Shown here one piece after another: positions 25,723 through 33,249 of a DNA stretch of 64,000 bases (position 1 is its first letter; each line of letters opens with the position of its first letter). The position numbers and the translations under genes are program-made. Below the pieces are notes generated by a model. That model was given only the letters and a program-made list of their open reading frames with translations. It made no database searches and was not told the DNA's origin. Origin of the DNA: Winogradskyella haliclonae (GTDB taxonomy: Bacteria; Bacteroidota; Bacteroidia; Flavobacteriales; Flavobacteriaceae); assembly GCF_014635865.1 (NCBI RefSeq), contig NZ_BMDQ01000005.1, positions 1-64,000 on the forward strand. The letters are read 5' to 3'.

Positions 25723-26319
25723 ATGCTAACAAAAGCAGAATATACAAAACAACATATCTTAGAGACAGTTGCACCAATTTTTAATAAAAATGGTTATGCA
25801 GCTACAAGTCTAAGTGATGTTACTAAGGCCACTGGATTAACTAAGGGTGCCATCTATGGTAATTTTAAAAATAAAGAAGAATTAGCTGTAGCTGCTTTTA
25901 AACACACAGTTAAAAAGTTAATGTCTCATATCTCTTCTTATATTGAAAAGAGTGAATCTCCTATTCAAAAACTATATCTCATAGCAGATTTTTATAAAAA
26001 CTACTATAGCTTGAGTAAAACATATGGTGGTTGTCCTGTATTAAATATAGGTGTAGATGCGAACAATCAAAACTCAGAGTTGTTAGAAAAAGTTAGGGTT
26101 GTTATTGAGCGAATTCAAGACCAAGTTGCAACCATTATAGAAGATGGTATAGAAGCTGGTGAGATTTCTATAGAAATTAATGCTATGCAATACGCAAAAC
26201 GAATAGATTCAATGATTCAAGGCGCTATTTTTATGACCTATACTATGGACGATGAATTCTACATGAAAGATACCATGAAACAAATAGAAGATATGATTAC
26301 TAATGAATTAAAAGCTTAA
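25723..26319 (+). CDS. TetR/AcrR family transcriptional repressor
   Basis: The 198-residue regulator has the TetR N-terminal HTH: ILETVAPIFNKNGYAATSLSDVTKATGLTKGAIYGNFKNKEELAVAAF, about residues 11-58, split by the turn at G-L-T-K-G-A-I-Y. The C-terminal ligand-binding domain (60-198) includes GGCPVLNIGVDANNQN, a pattern seen in the subfamily that senses acyl-CoA-like or aldehyde ligands. The ligand here is unknown. It lies between two near-identical operators and upstream of a hotdog thioesterase, so it most likely represses itself and that gene. Confidence 0.93.
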   Translation: MLTKAEYTKQHILETVAPIFNKNGYAATSLSDVTKATGLTKGAIYGNFKNKEELAVAAFKHTVKKLMSHISSYIEKSESPIQKLYLIADFYKNYYSLSKTYGGCPVLNIGVDANNQNSELLEKVRVVIERIQDQVATIIEDGIEAGEISIEINAMQYAKRIDSMIQGAIFMTYTMDDEFYMKDTMKQIEDMITNELKA

Positions 26320-26335
26320 TATTTTTTTAATCAAT

Positions 26336-26355
26336 AATATACCGATTGGTATATT
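26336..26355. promoter_or_regulatory. TetR operator 2, before the thioesterase gene
   Basis: AATATACCGATTGGTATATT has 8-bp perfect arms and differs from the operator 1 core at one position. It lies 17 bases after the tetR stop codon and 17 before the thioesterase start. TATATTTT overlapping its right arm is one base off the -7 consensus. Confidence 0.7.
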
Positions 26356-26372
26356 TTAAAAACAACTAAAAA

Positions 26373-26846
26373 ATGAACTTACCAAAAACTGTAGAGAGTA
26401 AAACAAAAATTAGATTTCAAGATTGTGATCCATTTAATCATTTAAACAACGGCAAATACATAGACTATTATATGAATCACCGTGAAGATGAATTAATAAA
26501 CGCTTATGATCTAGATATTTATAAAATGGCAAAATTTCAAGGTAAAAGTTGGGTATCTAATAGCAACCAAATCGCTTATTTAAGACCAGCTTTACTTATG
26601 GAAACTGTAATTATCGAATCGCAACTTATATATTTTGACGATAGTCATCTAAAAGCAGAAATGAGAATGTATAATAAAGACAAAACTCAATTAAAATCTA
26701 TTATTTGGTGCGGTTTTACACATTACAATCTAATGACACAAAAAAGAGAAATGCATTCTGAAGATATGCTTAACTTATTTAATAGTATCATAAATCCAAT
26801 AGAGCAAAACACTTTTGAAGAGCGACTATCAAGCTTCAAATCTTAA
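26373..26846 (+). CDS. Hotdog-fold acyl-CoA thioesterase
   Basis: A 157-residue single-hotdog protein of the 4-hydroxybenzoyl-CoA thioesterase type. The signature RFQDCDPFNHLNNGKYIDYYM (residues 14-34, with catalytic Asp and N-H-L-N) is clear, followed by SNQIAYLRPALLMETVIIES. Such enzymes cleave acyl-CoA thioesters in the cytoplasm; chain-length preference cannot be read. It is preceded by its own copy of the TetR operator, so it is probably induced when an acyl ligand releases the repressor, a link that is inferred. Confidence 0.9.
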   Translation: MNLPKTVESKTKIRFQDCDPFNHLNNGKYIDYYMNHREDELINAYDLDIYKMAKFQGKSWVSNSNQIAYLRPALLMETVIIESQLIYFDDSHLKAEMRMYNKDKTQLKSIIWCGFTHYNLMTQKREMHSEDMLNLFNSIINPIEQNTFEERLSSFKS

Positions 26847-26881
26847 CATTTAACAAATTAATTTACAATTATTTACAAATT

Positions 26882-26933
26882 ATTCGATGAAATGCATAGT
26901 AAAAAACCAACAAATACTTTCATTTTATCGGAT
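26882..26933. repeat. Interrupted inverted repeat upstream of deoC
   Basis: ATTCGATGAAATG (26882-26894) and CATTTTATCGGAT (26921-26933) are inverted with 11 of 13 matches. The left arm plus one base (26882-26895) is the exact complement of the 14-mer upstream of the large adhesin (714-727). It lies just before the predicted deoC -7 box. Confidence 0.45.
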
Positions 26934-26940
26934 AAATTGT

Positions 26941-26948
26941 TAATTTTG
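26941..26948 (+). promoter_or_regulatory. Predicted -7 box for deoC
   Basis: TAATTTTG fits TAnnTTTG. No clear TTG lies at the expected upstream distance. It would give a leader of about 97 bases before the deoC start. Confidence 0.35.
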
Positions 26949-26972
26949 TCGAGCTAATTAATTCCAATACAG

Positions 26973-27041
26973 CTTTAAGGCAAGGTTAGTTTCTTGTCAA
27001 AGTTTTCCCTTTACTCTTAATAGAGTACCAACCTTTTTTTG
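26973..27041 (+). promoter_or_regulatory. Structured deoC leader with attenuator-like alternatives
   Basis: CTTT..GGCAAG (26973-26984) can pair with CTTGTC-AAAG (26993-27002). Alternatively AAGGTT (26982-26987) can pair with AACCTT (27030-27035), which runs straight into a T7 tract, enclosing a small hairpin ACTCT-TAAT-AGAGT (27013-27026). The two outer pairings share bases 26982-26984 and exclude each other, as in attenuators. No known riboswitch class was recognised. Confidence 0.4.
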
Positions 27042-27051
27042 AAGTATTATC

Positions 27052-27714
27052 ATGGAATTAAACGCACATATAGACCACACATTATTAAAATCTACAGCCA
27101 CAGAAAAAGAGATTATAAAACTATGTAATGAAGCTATTACCTATAACTTCCATTCTGTTTGTGTTAATAGTTGTTACATTCCTATAGCTAAGCAAGTATT
27201 AAAAGAAACACCAGTAGGCATTTGTACAGTCGTTGGTTTTCCTCTAGGTGCTATGTCCACTCAAGCAAAAATTTATGAAGCTAAACAAGCCATAGAAAAT
27301 GGCGCAACAGAGATTGATATGGTGATGAATATTGGGTTTCTAAAAAGTAGAAACTATGTTGCTGTCTTAAAAGACATTAATGATGTTAAATCTGCAATTG
27401 GCGCAATACCCTTAAAAGTTATCTTAGAAATTAGTGAGCTTTCAAAAAATGAAATTGTTAGAGCTTGTGAAATTTGCATTGATGCAAAAGCAGATTTTGT
27501 AAAAACCTCAACCGGTTTTTCTGGAAGTGGTGCTACCCTAACTGCTGTGAAGATTATGAAAAAAACAGTAAAAGGTCAAGCAAAAATAAAAGCATCTGGT
27601 GGCATTAGAAGTTATGCTTCAGCTTTAAAATATTTTGAAGCTGGTGTTGATAGAATAGGCACTTCGGCTAGCGTAGCTATGATGAATAATCAAAATTTAA
27701 AAGTAGCCAACTGA
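27052..27714 (+). CDS. deoC: Deoxyribose-phosphate aldolase
   Basis: DeoC splits 2-deoxyribose 5-phosphate into acetaldehyde and glyceraldehyde 3-phosphate, the last step of deoxynucleoside catabolism. The 220-residue protein has HIDHTLLKSTATEKEI at the start, the GFPLGA loop (about 63-68), EIDMVMNIG, the Schiff-base lysine in FVKTSTGFSGSGAT (Lys near 153), and the second lysine in KIKASGGIRSY (near 183). Length and start fit the family. Other deo genes are absent nearby, and an unusually structured leader precedes it. Confidence 0.96.
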   Translation: MELNAHIDHTLLKSTATEKEIIKLCNEAITYNFHSVCVNSCYIPIAKQVLKETPVGICTVVGFPLGAMSTQAKIYEAKQAIENGATEIDMVMNIGFLKSRNYVAVLKDINDVKSAIGAIPLKVILEISELSKNEIVRACEICIDAKADFVKTSTGFSGSGATLTAVKIMKKTVKGQAKIKASGGIRSYASALKYFEAGVDRIGTSASVAMMNNQNLKVAN

Positions 27715-27790
27715 TCTTTTAATACATATCTAAGGGGCTAAGAAAATTATATTTTAACATAGCATTTTTAGTAACTCTAATTTTCTAGTA

Positions 27791-27798
27791 TATATTTG
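27791..27798 (+). promoter_or_regulatory. Possible -7 box for the histidine phosphatase gene
   Basis: TATATTTG fits TAnnTTTG 27 bases before the start codon. No -33 box is evident. Confidence 0.35.
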
Positions 27799-27825
27799 AA
27801 GTAACCATAATACTTTAATATTACC

Positions 27826-28716
27826 ATGAAATCTCTCTACTCCACCTTACTTTTTATATGTATTACATTATTTGCTTTTGGACAAGAAGCATCCGACAAA
27901 ACCCAAATTGAGACCACATTAAATAATTACATAGATGGTTTTTATCAAGGCGATACTTTAAAATTAAAGGCAGCTCTAAAACCAAGACTTTATAAGTTTG
28001 GTTACTTAAAAGATAAAGAAACTGGAGACTACAACTATTATCAAGATTTGCCTTATGACAAAGCTTTGGCATTAGCACAACGCATAAAAGACCAAGGTAT
28101 GACGCGTACCGAAACTGAAATGCGCGGTGTTAAAGTTTTGGAAATTGCCAATCATATTGCTACAGCAAGAGTTACAGGCGCTTGGGGTTTAGATTATGTC
28201 TTGTTATCTAAAGACGATAACAAATGGATGATTGAGCAAGTCATCTGGGAAGGCCCATTCCTCAAAGAATATAAAGACGAAAGTACAACGACTTACTACC
28301 TTATTAGACATGCTGAAAAAGACCGTTCAGATAAAACCAACCGCAATCCTCATTTAACTGAAAAAGGCTTAAAACGCGCCGATAATTGGGCAACTGTACT
28401 TAAAGATGTAAAGTTTGACGCAGTGTATTCTACAGACTATAATCGCACTAAAGAAACCGCTTTACCAACTGCAAAGTCTCTTGGCTTAGAGTTACAACTT
28501 TATGACCCTCGCAACATGAATATGAAACAATTCATGAAAGATACGAAAGGAAAAAAAGTATTAATTGTTGGTCATAGTAATACCACACCTCTATTTACTA
28601 ATGGCTTATTAGGTAAGAAGAAATACGATATGATGTCTGATGATAATAACGGTGGATTATATATTGTCACCATTACCAATGGCGACAAATCATCTATGTT
28701 GTTACAGGTCAATTAA
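27826..28716 (+). CDS. Secreted two-domain protein: NTF2-like domain plus histidine phosphatase
   Basis: The 296-residue product has a Sec signal peptide (LLFICITLFAFGQ, cleavage near 20). Residues about 22-145 form an NTF2-like/lumazine-binding-type domain (IETTLNNYIDGFYQGD... and a closing WMIEQVIWEGPF strand). Residues about 160-296 are a histidine phosphatase of SixA/PhoE type: YYLIRHAEKDRSDK (catalytic R-H, with the E of RHAE), HLTEKGLKRADNWA, VYSTDYNRTKETA, and VGHSNTTPLF with the second catalytic His. It should act outside the cytoplasm on small phosphate esters. The pairing of these domains is unusual. Its 3' end overlaps the convergent lipoprotein gene by 15 bases. Confidence 0.88.
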   Translation: MKSLYSTLLFICITLFAFGQEASDKTQIETTLNNYIDGFYQGDTLKLKAALKPRLYKFGYLKDKETGDYNYYQDLPYDKALALAQRIKDQGMTRTETEMRGVKVLEIANHIATARVTGAWGLDYVLLSKDDNKWMIEQVIWEGPFLKEYKDESTTTYYLIRHAEKDRSDKTNRNPHLTEKGLKRADNWATVLKDVKFDAVYSTDYNRTKETALPTAKSLGLELQLYDPRNMNMKQFMKDTKGKKVLIVGHSNTTPLFTNGLLGKKKYDMMSDDNNGGLYIVTITNGDKSSMLLQVN

Positions 28717-29469
28717 ATCTACCTCAACATTTTCGAGTACTATCTTAGAAAGTAGTTTTAGTTGATTATTATCAAAAGCCTTCGCTAAATCCTGAAGCTT
28801 TATGTCTGGTGCTTCACTTTTGTAATTGTTATAATCCACAAAGCGAAGACCTTTGACATAGCGCTCGTTATAAGCTTCTCGAAAACGCATGCCTTTGCCG
28901 TCATCTTCGTTATAAGAATACGCCAGATAATCTGGTTTATAGGTTGCTTTATTTATCCAATAGATAAAAACATCTTCAAAATCTTCACCACCTCCTTCTT
29001 GGTCAAATGTGACCTGTATTTTATAGTAGTCATTTTCTTTAATATGCTCCTCGCCTATTAGTGTCTTATTAACAGCTTTATCATTTAAACCATAAGGTAA
29101 TGATGCAAAATATTGTACCGAGTTTATACTACTTATGTATTTTGACACCATACTATCTGCAACTCTAACTTTCAGAACACCTTCTCTAGTTCTTTCAAAT
29201 CCATTATTAGTTAATATATCATGTATTGCAGTCAAACTATCTTGAAACCTTCTTTCAAAATGATAATTTCCATTATTTCTAGAAATAAAATATTCCTTAT
29301 TTCTAAAATTAAATACCGCATTAGAATTCTCAAACTTATCTCCACCAGCTACTTTAATAGATTTATTAACTATTTCATCAGCCGTTAAAGTTTTTACTTC
29401 AACATTAGAGGTGTTATTCTTACAGTTTATAAATAGTAATGATAGTAAGAGGATATATAAATATTTCAT
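28702..29469 (-). CDS. Lipoprotein of unknown function (possibly DUF6503 family)
   Basis: Translating from ATG 29469 gives 255 residues with a lipoprotein signal (YLYILLLSLLFINCKNN, Cys at about 16); the frame runs 60 bases further upstream but lacks the signal there. The mature part opens TLTADEIVNKSIKVAGGDKFENSNAVFNFRNKEY, a pattern seen in outer-membrane-lipoprotein-like (LolA/LppX-fold) proteins of Flavobacteriia that I recall as DUF6503; that name is tentative. No catalytic residues stand out. Its last 15 bases overlap the convergent histidine phosphatase gene. Confidence 0.75.
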   Translation of the reverse strand: MKYLYILLLSLLFINCKNNTSNVEVKTLTADEIVNKSIKVAGGDKFENSNAVFNFRNKEYFISRNNGNYHFERRFQDSLTAIHDILTNNGFERTREGVLKVRVADSMVSKYISSINSVQYFASLPYGLNDKAVNKTLIGEEHIKENDYYKIQVTFDQEGGGEDFEDVFIYWINKATYKPDYLAYSYNEDDGKGMRFREAYNERYVKGLRFVDYNNYKSEAPDIKLQDLAKAFDNNQLKLLSKIVLENVEVDLIDL

Positions 29470-29570
29470 GTTAAAATTTAAAATTTTGTTGTCGTAAAAA
29501 TATACTATTCCTTGCAAGATAGCGTCCATAAACTTTTCGCTTATAACTTTTCACTTATAACTTTTAAAAC

Positions 29571-29578
29571 TAAATTTG
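29571..29578 (+). promoter_or_regulatory. Promoter-like box abutting smpB
   Basis: TAAATTTG fits TAnnTTTG and ends 6 bases before the chosen smpB ATG, so a transcript would be almost leaderless. No -33 box is seen. Confidence 0.35.
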
Positions 29579-29584
29579 CCACAG

Positions 29585-30043
29585 ATGCAACAGAAGATTA
29601 ACATACTTAACAAAAAGGCAAAATTCCAATACGAAATCCTAGATAGGTATACTGCTGGAATTGTGTTATCTGGAACAGAAATAAAATCCATCCGTTCTAG
29701 CAGAGCTTCTATTGCCGAAAGCTTCTGTGAATTTAATGAGCAAGGCGAAATTTTTGTTATAAACATGACTATTGAAGAATACGCGCATGGCAATTACTAC
29801 AATCATGCGCCAAAAGCGACTCGCAAACTTCTTCTCAACAAACGTGAACTGAAAAAGTTAGAAAAAGAAGTCAATATAAAAGGAAATGCTATTATCCCAT
29901 TACGTTTATTTATTAATGAAAAAGGATTGGCTAAATTAGATATTGCCTTAGCTAAAGGAAAAAAACTCTACGATAAGCGCGAGACCATTAAAGATCGTGA
30001 TAACAAGCGCAACTTAGACCGAATTAAGAAAAATTTTAAATAA
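29585..30043 (+). CDS. smpB: SsrA-binding protein SmpB
   Basis: SmpB binds tmRNA and carries it into stalled ribosomes for trans-translation. The 152-residue protein has the family core NKKAKFQYEILDRYTAGIVLSGTEIKSIR (about 8-36), the FCEFNEQGEIFVINM strand, YNHAPKATRKLLLNK, and the basic C-terminal tail KKLYDKRETIKDRDNKRNLDRI that folds in the mRNA channel. ATG 29585 (MQQKINIL) is preferred; a TTG nine bases upstream is possible. The ssrA gene is not in the window. Confidence 0.97.
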   Translation: MQQKINILNKKAKFQYEILDRYTAGIVLSGTEIKSIRSSRASIAESFCEFNEQGEIFVINMTIEEYAHGNYYNHAPKATRKLLLNKRELKKLEKEVNIKGNAIIPLRLFINEKGLAKLDIALAKGKKLYDKRETIKDRDNKRNLDRIKKNFK

Positions 30044-30083
30044 ATTTAGCATACCTCTAACGTTAACTCGTAAGACTTTAATC

Positions 30084-30091
30084 TAAGTTTG
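30084..30091 (+). promoter_or_regulatory. Possible -7 box for the DUF5686 gene
   Basis: TAAGTTTG fits TAnnTTTG and lies 64 bases before the ATG. No -33 box is seen. Confidence 0.3.
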
Positions 30092-30155
30092 ATTTTTGTA
30101 GGCAACCCTTTTTATAAACCCTGCGTCTATATAACTGAACCATCAATTAAAAAAC

Positions 30156-32615
30156 ATGCAAAAATCTTTACTTTCAATTCTATTCATTTTTATTTCATTA
30201 ATAGCTTTTTCACAAATCAAAGGAAACATTACAGATGACAAAAATCAAGCGCTTCCGTTTGTAAATGTATTTATAGAGAACACTTACAAAGGAACTACGA
30301 CCAATGATGCTGGTTATTATGAGCTTAATATCACTGAAAAGAAAAGCTATAATCTAGTGTTTCAGTATTTAGGTTACAAAACCGTTAAAAAAACCATTAA
30401 TATTACGGAATTGCCTTTTACTCTAAACATCACCCTAGAAGAAGAAAACGTATCGCTGGATGAAGTCGTTATTAATGCTGAAGAGAATCCGGCAAATGTC
30501 ATTATGCGCCAAGTTATAGCCAAACGAAAAGAAAATCTTGAAAAGATAGAAAGTTATAAAGCAGATTTTTATTCTCGTGGTTTAATGCGAATAAAAGACG
30601 CGCCTGAGAAGTTTTTTGGACAAGAAGTAGAAATTGAAGGCTTAGATTCTACTCGTAGCGGTATTCTTTACCTATCTGAAACGATTTCGAAAATTCAATA
30701 TTTAAGACCAAACCGTCTTAAAGAAAAGATTACCGCATCAAAAGTAAGTGGCGATGACAACGGTTTTAGCTTCAACAATGCACAAGATGTAGATTTTAAC
30801 TTGTACAACAATACTATTTCTCTTGGGAACGAAATTATCTCTCCTATTGCTAACAATGCTTTTGGATACTACCGTTACAATTTAGATGGCGTTTTCTATG
30901 ATGATCGTGGAAACCTCATCAATAAAATAAAAGTAACTCCTAAACGTGAGAACGACCCTATTTTTTCGGGTTACATATATATAGTAGAAGACCAATGGAC
31001 TTTATATGCTTTAGAGTTAGACATCACAGGCGAGCAAGCTAGAATTCCTGTTGCAGATATCATAACATTAAAACAAAACTTCTCTTACTCCGAAGCAAAT
31101 AGCATATGGGCTTTAATTTCTCAAAGTATAGACTTTAGCTATGGTATATTTGGTATTAAAGGTGATGGTCGTTTCACAGCGGTTTACAGTAATTACGAAT
31201 TTAATTTACCACTCACCAAGAAAGATTTTGGGCGCGAATTGGTAGCTTTTGAAAGCGAAGCCAATAAAAAAGACTCCTTATTCTGGAATACCATTAGACC
31301 AGTTCCGTTAACCAAAGAAGAAAAAGTAGATTATGTAAAAAAGGATAGTATTCAGCTCGTAAAAGAGTCTAAACCATACCTCGATTCTATAGACAGAGCT
31401 CGAAATAAATTTAAACTTGGTGACCTTTTAGGGTATACCTATCAAAATTCTCATAAAGATTACCGCCTTGGTTTTGATATCCCAATTGGTGGTATTCAGT
31501 TTAACACTGTACAAGGTTGGAATGCTAGAGCAAACGTATTTTACAGAAAAAATTATGACGATTTTAAGCGTTATTTCTCTGCTAATGGTTCTATTAACTA
31601 CGGGTTTTCAGATAAGCGTTTGCGTGCAAGAGGGTCTCTAACTTATAAATTCAATGATATTAGTCGTTCATTTTTAACGCTTTCAGGAGGAGTAGAAACC
31701 AGACAATTCAATGGGTCTAATCCAATTAGTCCAATCGAAAATACAGTGGCTTCGTTAGGCTTTATAGAAAACTATTTAAAGATTTACGAACGCCAATTTG
31801 TACAGCTTAATTATTCCGAAGAATTGTTTAATGGTTTTAGGCTGTACTCAGATATCAGCTATGAGAAACGAAATGCGCTTTTCAATACTACTGACCAAAC
31901 GTTCTATCCTGAAGATAATAAGTCCTATACAAGCAATAACCCAATAAACGAAACTGCTTTTGGTGTTGCATCATTTGAAAATCATAATATTATAAAATTC
32001 AATGTTTCGGCAAGAATCAATTTTGGTCAGAATTACTTGAGTTATCCAGATAGTAAGTTCAATATATCTAGTAGTAAGTATCCAACACTTTTTGTGGGTT
32101 ATGAAAAAGGACTAGGCGCTACAAATAGCGATTATAATTTTGATCAAGTCAAAGCGCGATTATATCAATCTTTCACTATTGGAAACAAAGGACGTTTTGC
32201 CTATAACATAAGAGGTGGAAAGTTTTTTAATGCTGATGACATTGCCTTTATGGATTTTCAACATTTTAATGGTAACCAAATTAATTTTAGTCGTCGCGGC
32301 AACTACACCAATGTCTTTAACAATCTAGGTTATTACGATTTAAGCACTAATGATAGCTATCTAGAAATGCATGCTGAACATGATTTTAATGGTTTTATTT
32401 TAGGTAAGATTCCATTATTGAATAAATTAAATTTTAACCTCGTTGTTGGTGCGCATAACCTAGCAACACCAGATAACAAGCCTTATCAAGAATTTACTAT
32501 TGGCTTAGACAATATTGGTTGGGGCAAATGGCGTTTTTTAAGATTTGATTATATTAGGTCATACCAAAATGGGTATCTGGGTGATGCATTTGTTTTTGGT
32601 TTGAAATTTTTCTAA
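30156..32615 (+). CDS. Outer-membrane DUF5686 protein with carboxypeptidase-regulatory-like domain
   Basis: An 819-residue protein with a Sec signal peptide (LLSILFIFISLIAFSQ, cleavage near 20). Residues about 21-98 form a CarboxypepD_reg-like beta-sandwich (GNITDDKNQALPFVNVFIENTYKGTTTNDAGYYEL), the plug-side domain common in Bacteroidota outer-membrane proteins. The rest is DUF5686, beginning DEVVINAEENPANVIMRQVI, with many alternating strands and a C-terminal aromatic end (FVFGLKFF), consistent with a beta-barrel. The family has no defined substrate. It is followed by the NTF2-like gene after 15 bases, so they are likely cotranscribed. Confidence 0.88.
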   Translation: MQKSLLSILFIFISLIAFSQIKGNITDDKNQALPFVNVFIENTYKGTTTNDAGYYELNITEKKSYNLVFQYLGYKTVKKTINITELPFTLNITLEEENVSLDEVVINAEENPANVIMRQVIAKRKENLEKIESYKADFYSRGLMRIKDAPEKFFGQEVEIEGLDSTRSGILYLSETISKIQYLRPNRLKEKITASKVSGDDNGFSFNNAQDVDFNLYNNTISLGNEIISPIANNAFGYYRYNLDGVFYDDRGNLINKIKVTPKRENDPIFSGYIYIVEDQWTLYALELDITGEQARIPVADIITLKQNFSYSEANSIWALISQSIDFSYGIFGIKGDGRFTAVYSNYEFNLPLTKKDFGRELVAFESEANKKDSLFWNTIRPVPLTKEEKVDYVKKDSIQLVKESKPYLDSIDRARNKFKLGDLLGYTYQNSHKDYRLGFDIPIGGIQFNTVQGWNARANVFYRKNYDDFKRYFSANGSINYGFSDKRLRARGSLTYKFNDISRSFLTLSGGVETRQFNGSNPISPIENTVASLGFIENYLKIYERQFVQLNYSEELFNGFRLYSDISYEKRNALFNTTDQTFYPEDNKSYTSNNPINETAFGVASFENHNIIKFNVSARINFGQNYLSYPDSKFNISSSKYPTLFVGYEKGLGATNSDYNFDQVKARLYQSFTIGNKGRFAYNIRGGKFFNADDIAFMDFQHFNGNQINFSRRGNYTNVFNNLGYYDLSTNDSYLEMHAEHDFNGFILGKIPLLNKLNFNLVVGAHNLATPDNKPYQEFTIGLDNIGWGKWRFLRFDYIRSYQNGYLGDAFVFGLKFF

Positions 32616-32630
32616 GTTAAAAATTGAATC

Positions 32631-33155
32631 ATGAAAAAATTAATACTTCTCTTTATTCTTACAATAGGGCTTAATCTTCCTGCTCAAGAAAAAACTCAAG
32701 ACTACTCCAAAAATGTAGCCACGCTCGACAGCACCATCGAAACCTTATACAGTGTCATCTCTGGAGATAAAGGTGTTGAGCGCAATTGGGAACTATTTAA
32801 ACATTTATTTCATCCAGATGCAAAATTGATTCCTACAGGAAAGAATAGAGAAGGTCAAACCATTGCCCGATATATGTCTCCAGAAGATTACATAAAAACC
32901 TCAGGAAAATGGTTGTACGAAAATGGTTTTCATGAAGTAGAACTTAACCGAACAGCTGATACTTTTGGTAATATTACGCAAGTATTTAGTACATACGAAT
33001 CGTTTAGAAGCAAGAGTGATACCACCCCTTTTATGCGAGGTATTAATAGTATTCAATTACTAAATGATGCTAAGCGTTGGTGGATTGTAAATATTTATTG
33101 GATGCAAGAATCTGAAGCCTCACCTATTCCTAGTGAGTATCTACCAAAACAATAA
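32631..33155 (+). CDS. Secreted NTF2-like (SnoaL-type) protein
   Basis: A 174-residue protein with a short signal peptide (ILLFILTIGLNLPAQ, cleavage near 18). The mature part looks like an NTF2/SnoaL fold: TIETLYSVISGDKGVERNWELFKHLFHPDAKLIPTG, a helix around YIKTSGKWLYENGF, then strands ending WWIVNIYWMQES. The family holds small binding proteins and enzymes; none of the usual catalytic residues can be assigned. It lies between a DUF5686 protein and an S15 peptidase on the same strand, but a 94-base gap separates it from the peptidase gene. Confidence 0.8.
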   Translation: MKKLILLFILTIGLNLPAQEKTQDYSKNVATLDSTIETLYSVISGDKGVERNWELFKHLFHPDAKLIPTGKNREGQTIARYMSPEDYIKTSGKWLYENGFHEVELNRTADTFGNITQVFSTYESFRSKSDTTPFMRGINSIQLLNDAKRWWIVNIYWMQESEASPIPSEYLPKQ

Positions 33156-33249
33156 TTCGTTTTGTATCAATCGCAAAACAAATCCTAAAGTCATTTGACG
33201 TCTGCGATATAGTACTTACATTTAGCATCCTTAACACAAACCTTTACTC

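Noticed and set aside
33155..33185. Inverted repeat GTTTTG/CAAAAC after the NTF2-like gene as a terminator
   Set aside because: The 6-bp stem has a 9-base loop and no T run, too weak to call.
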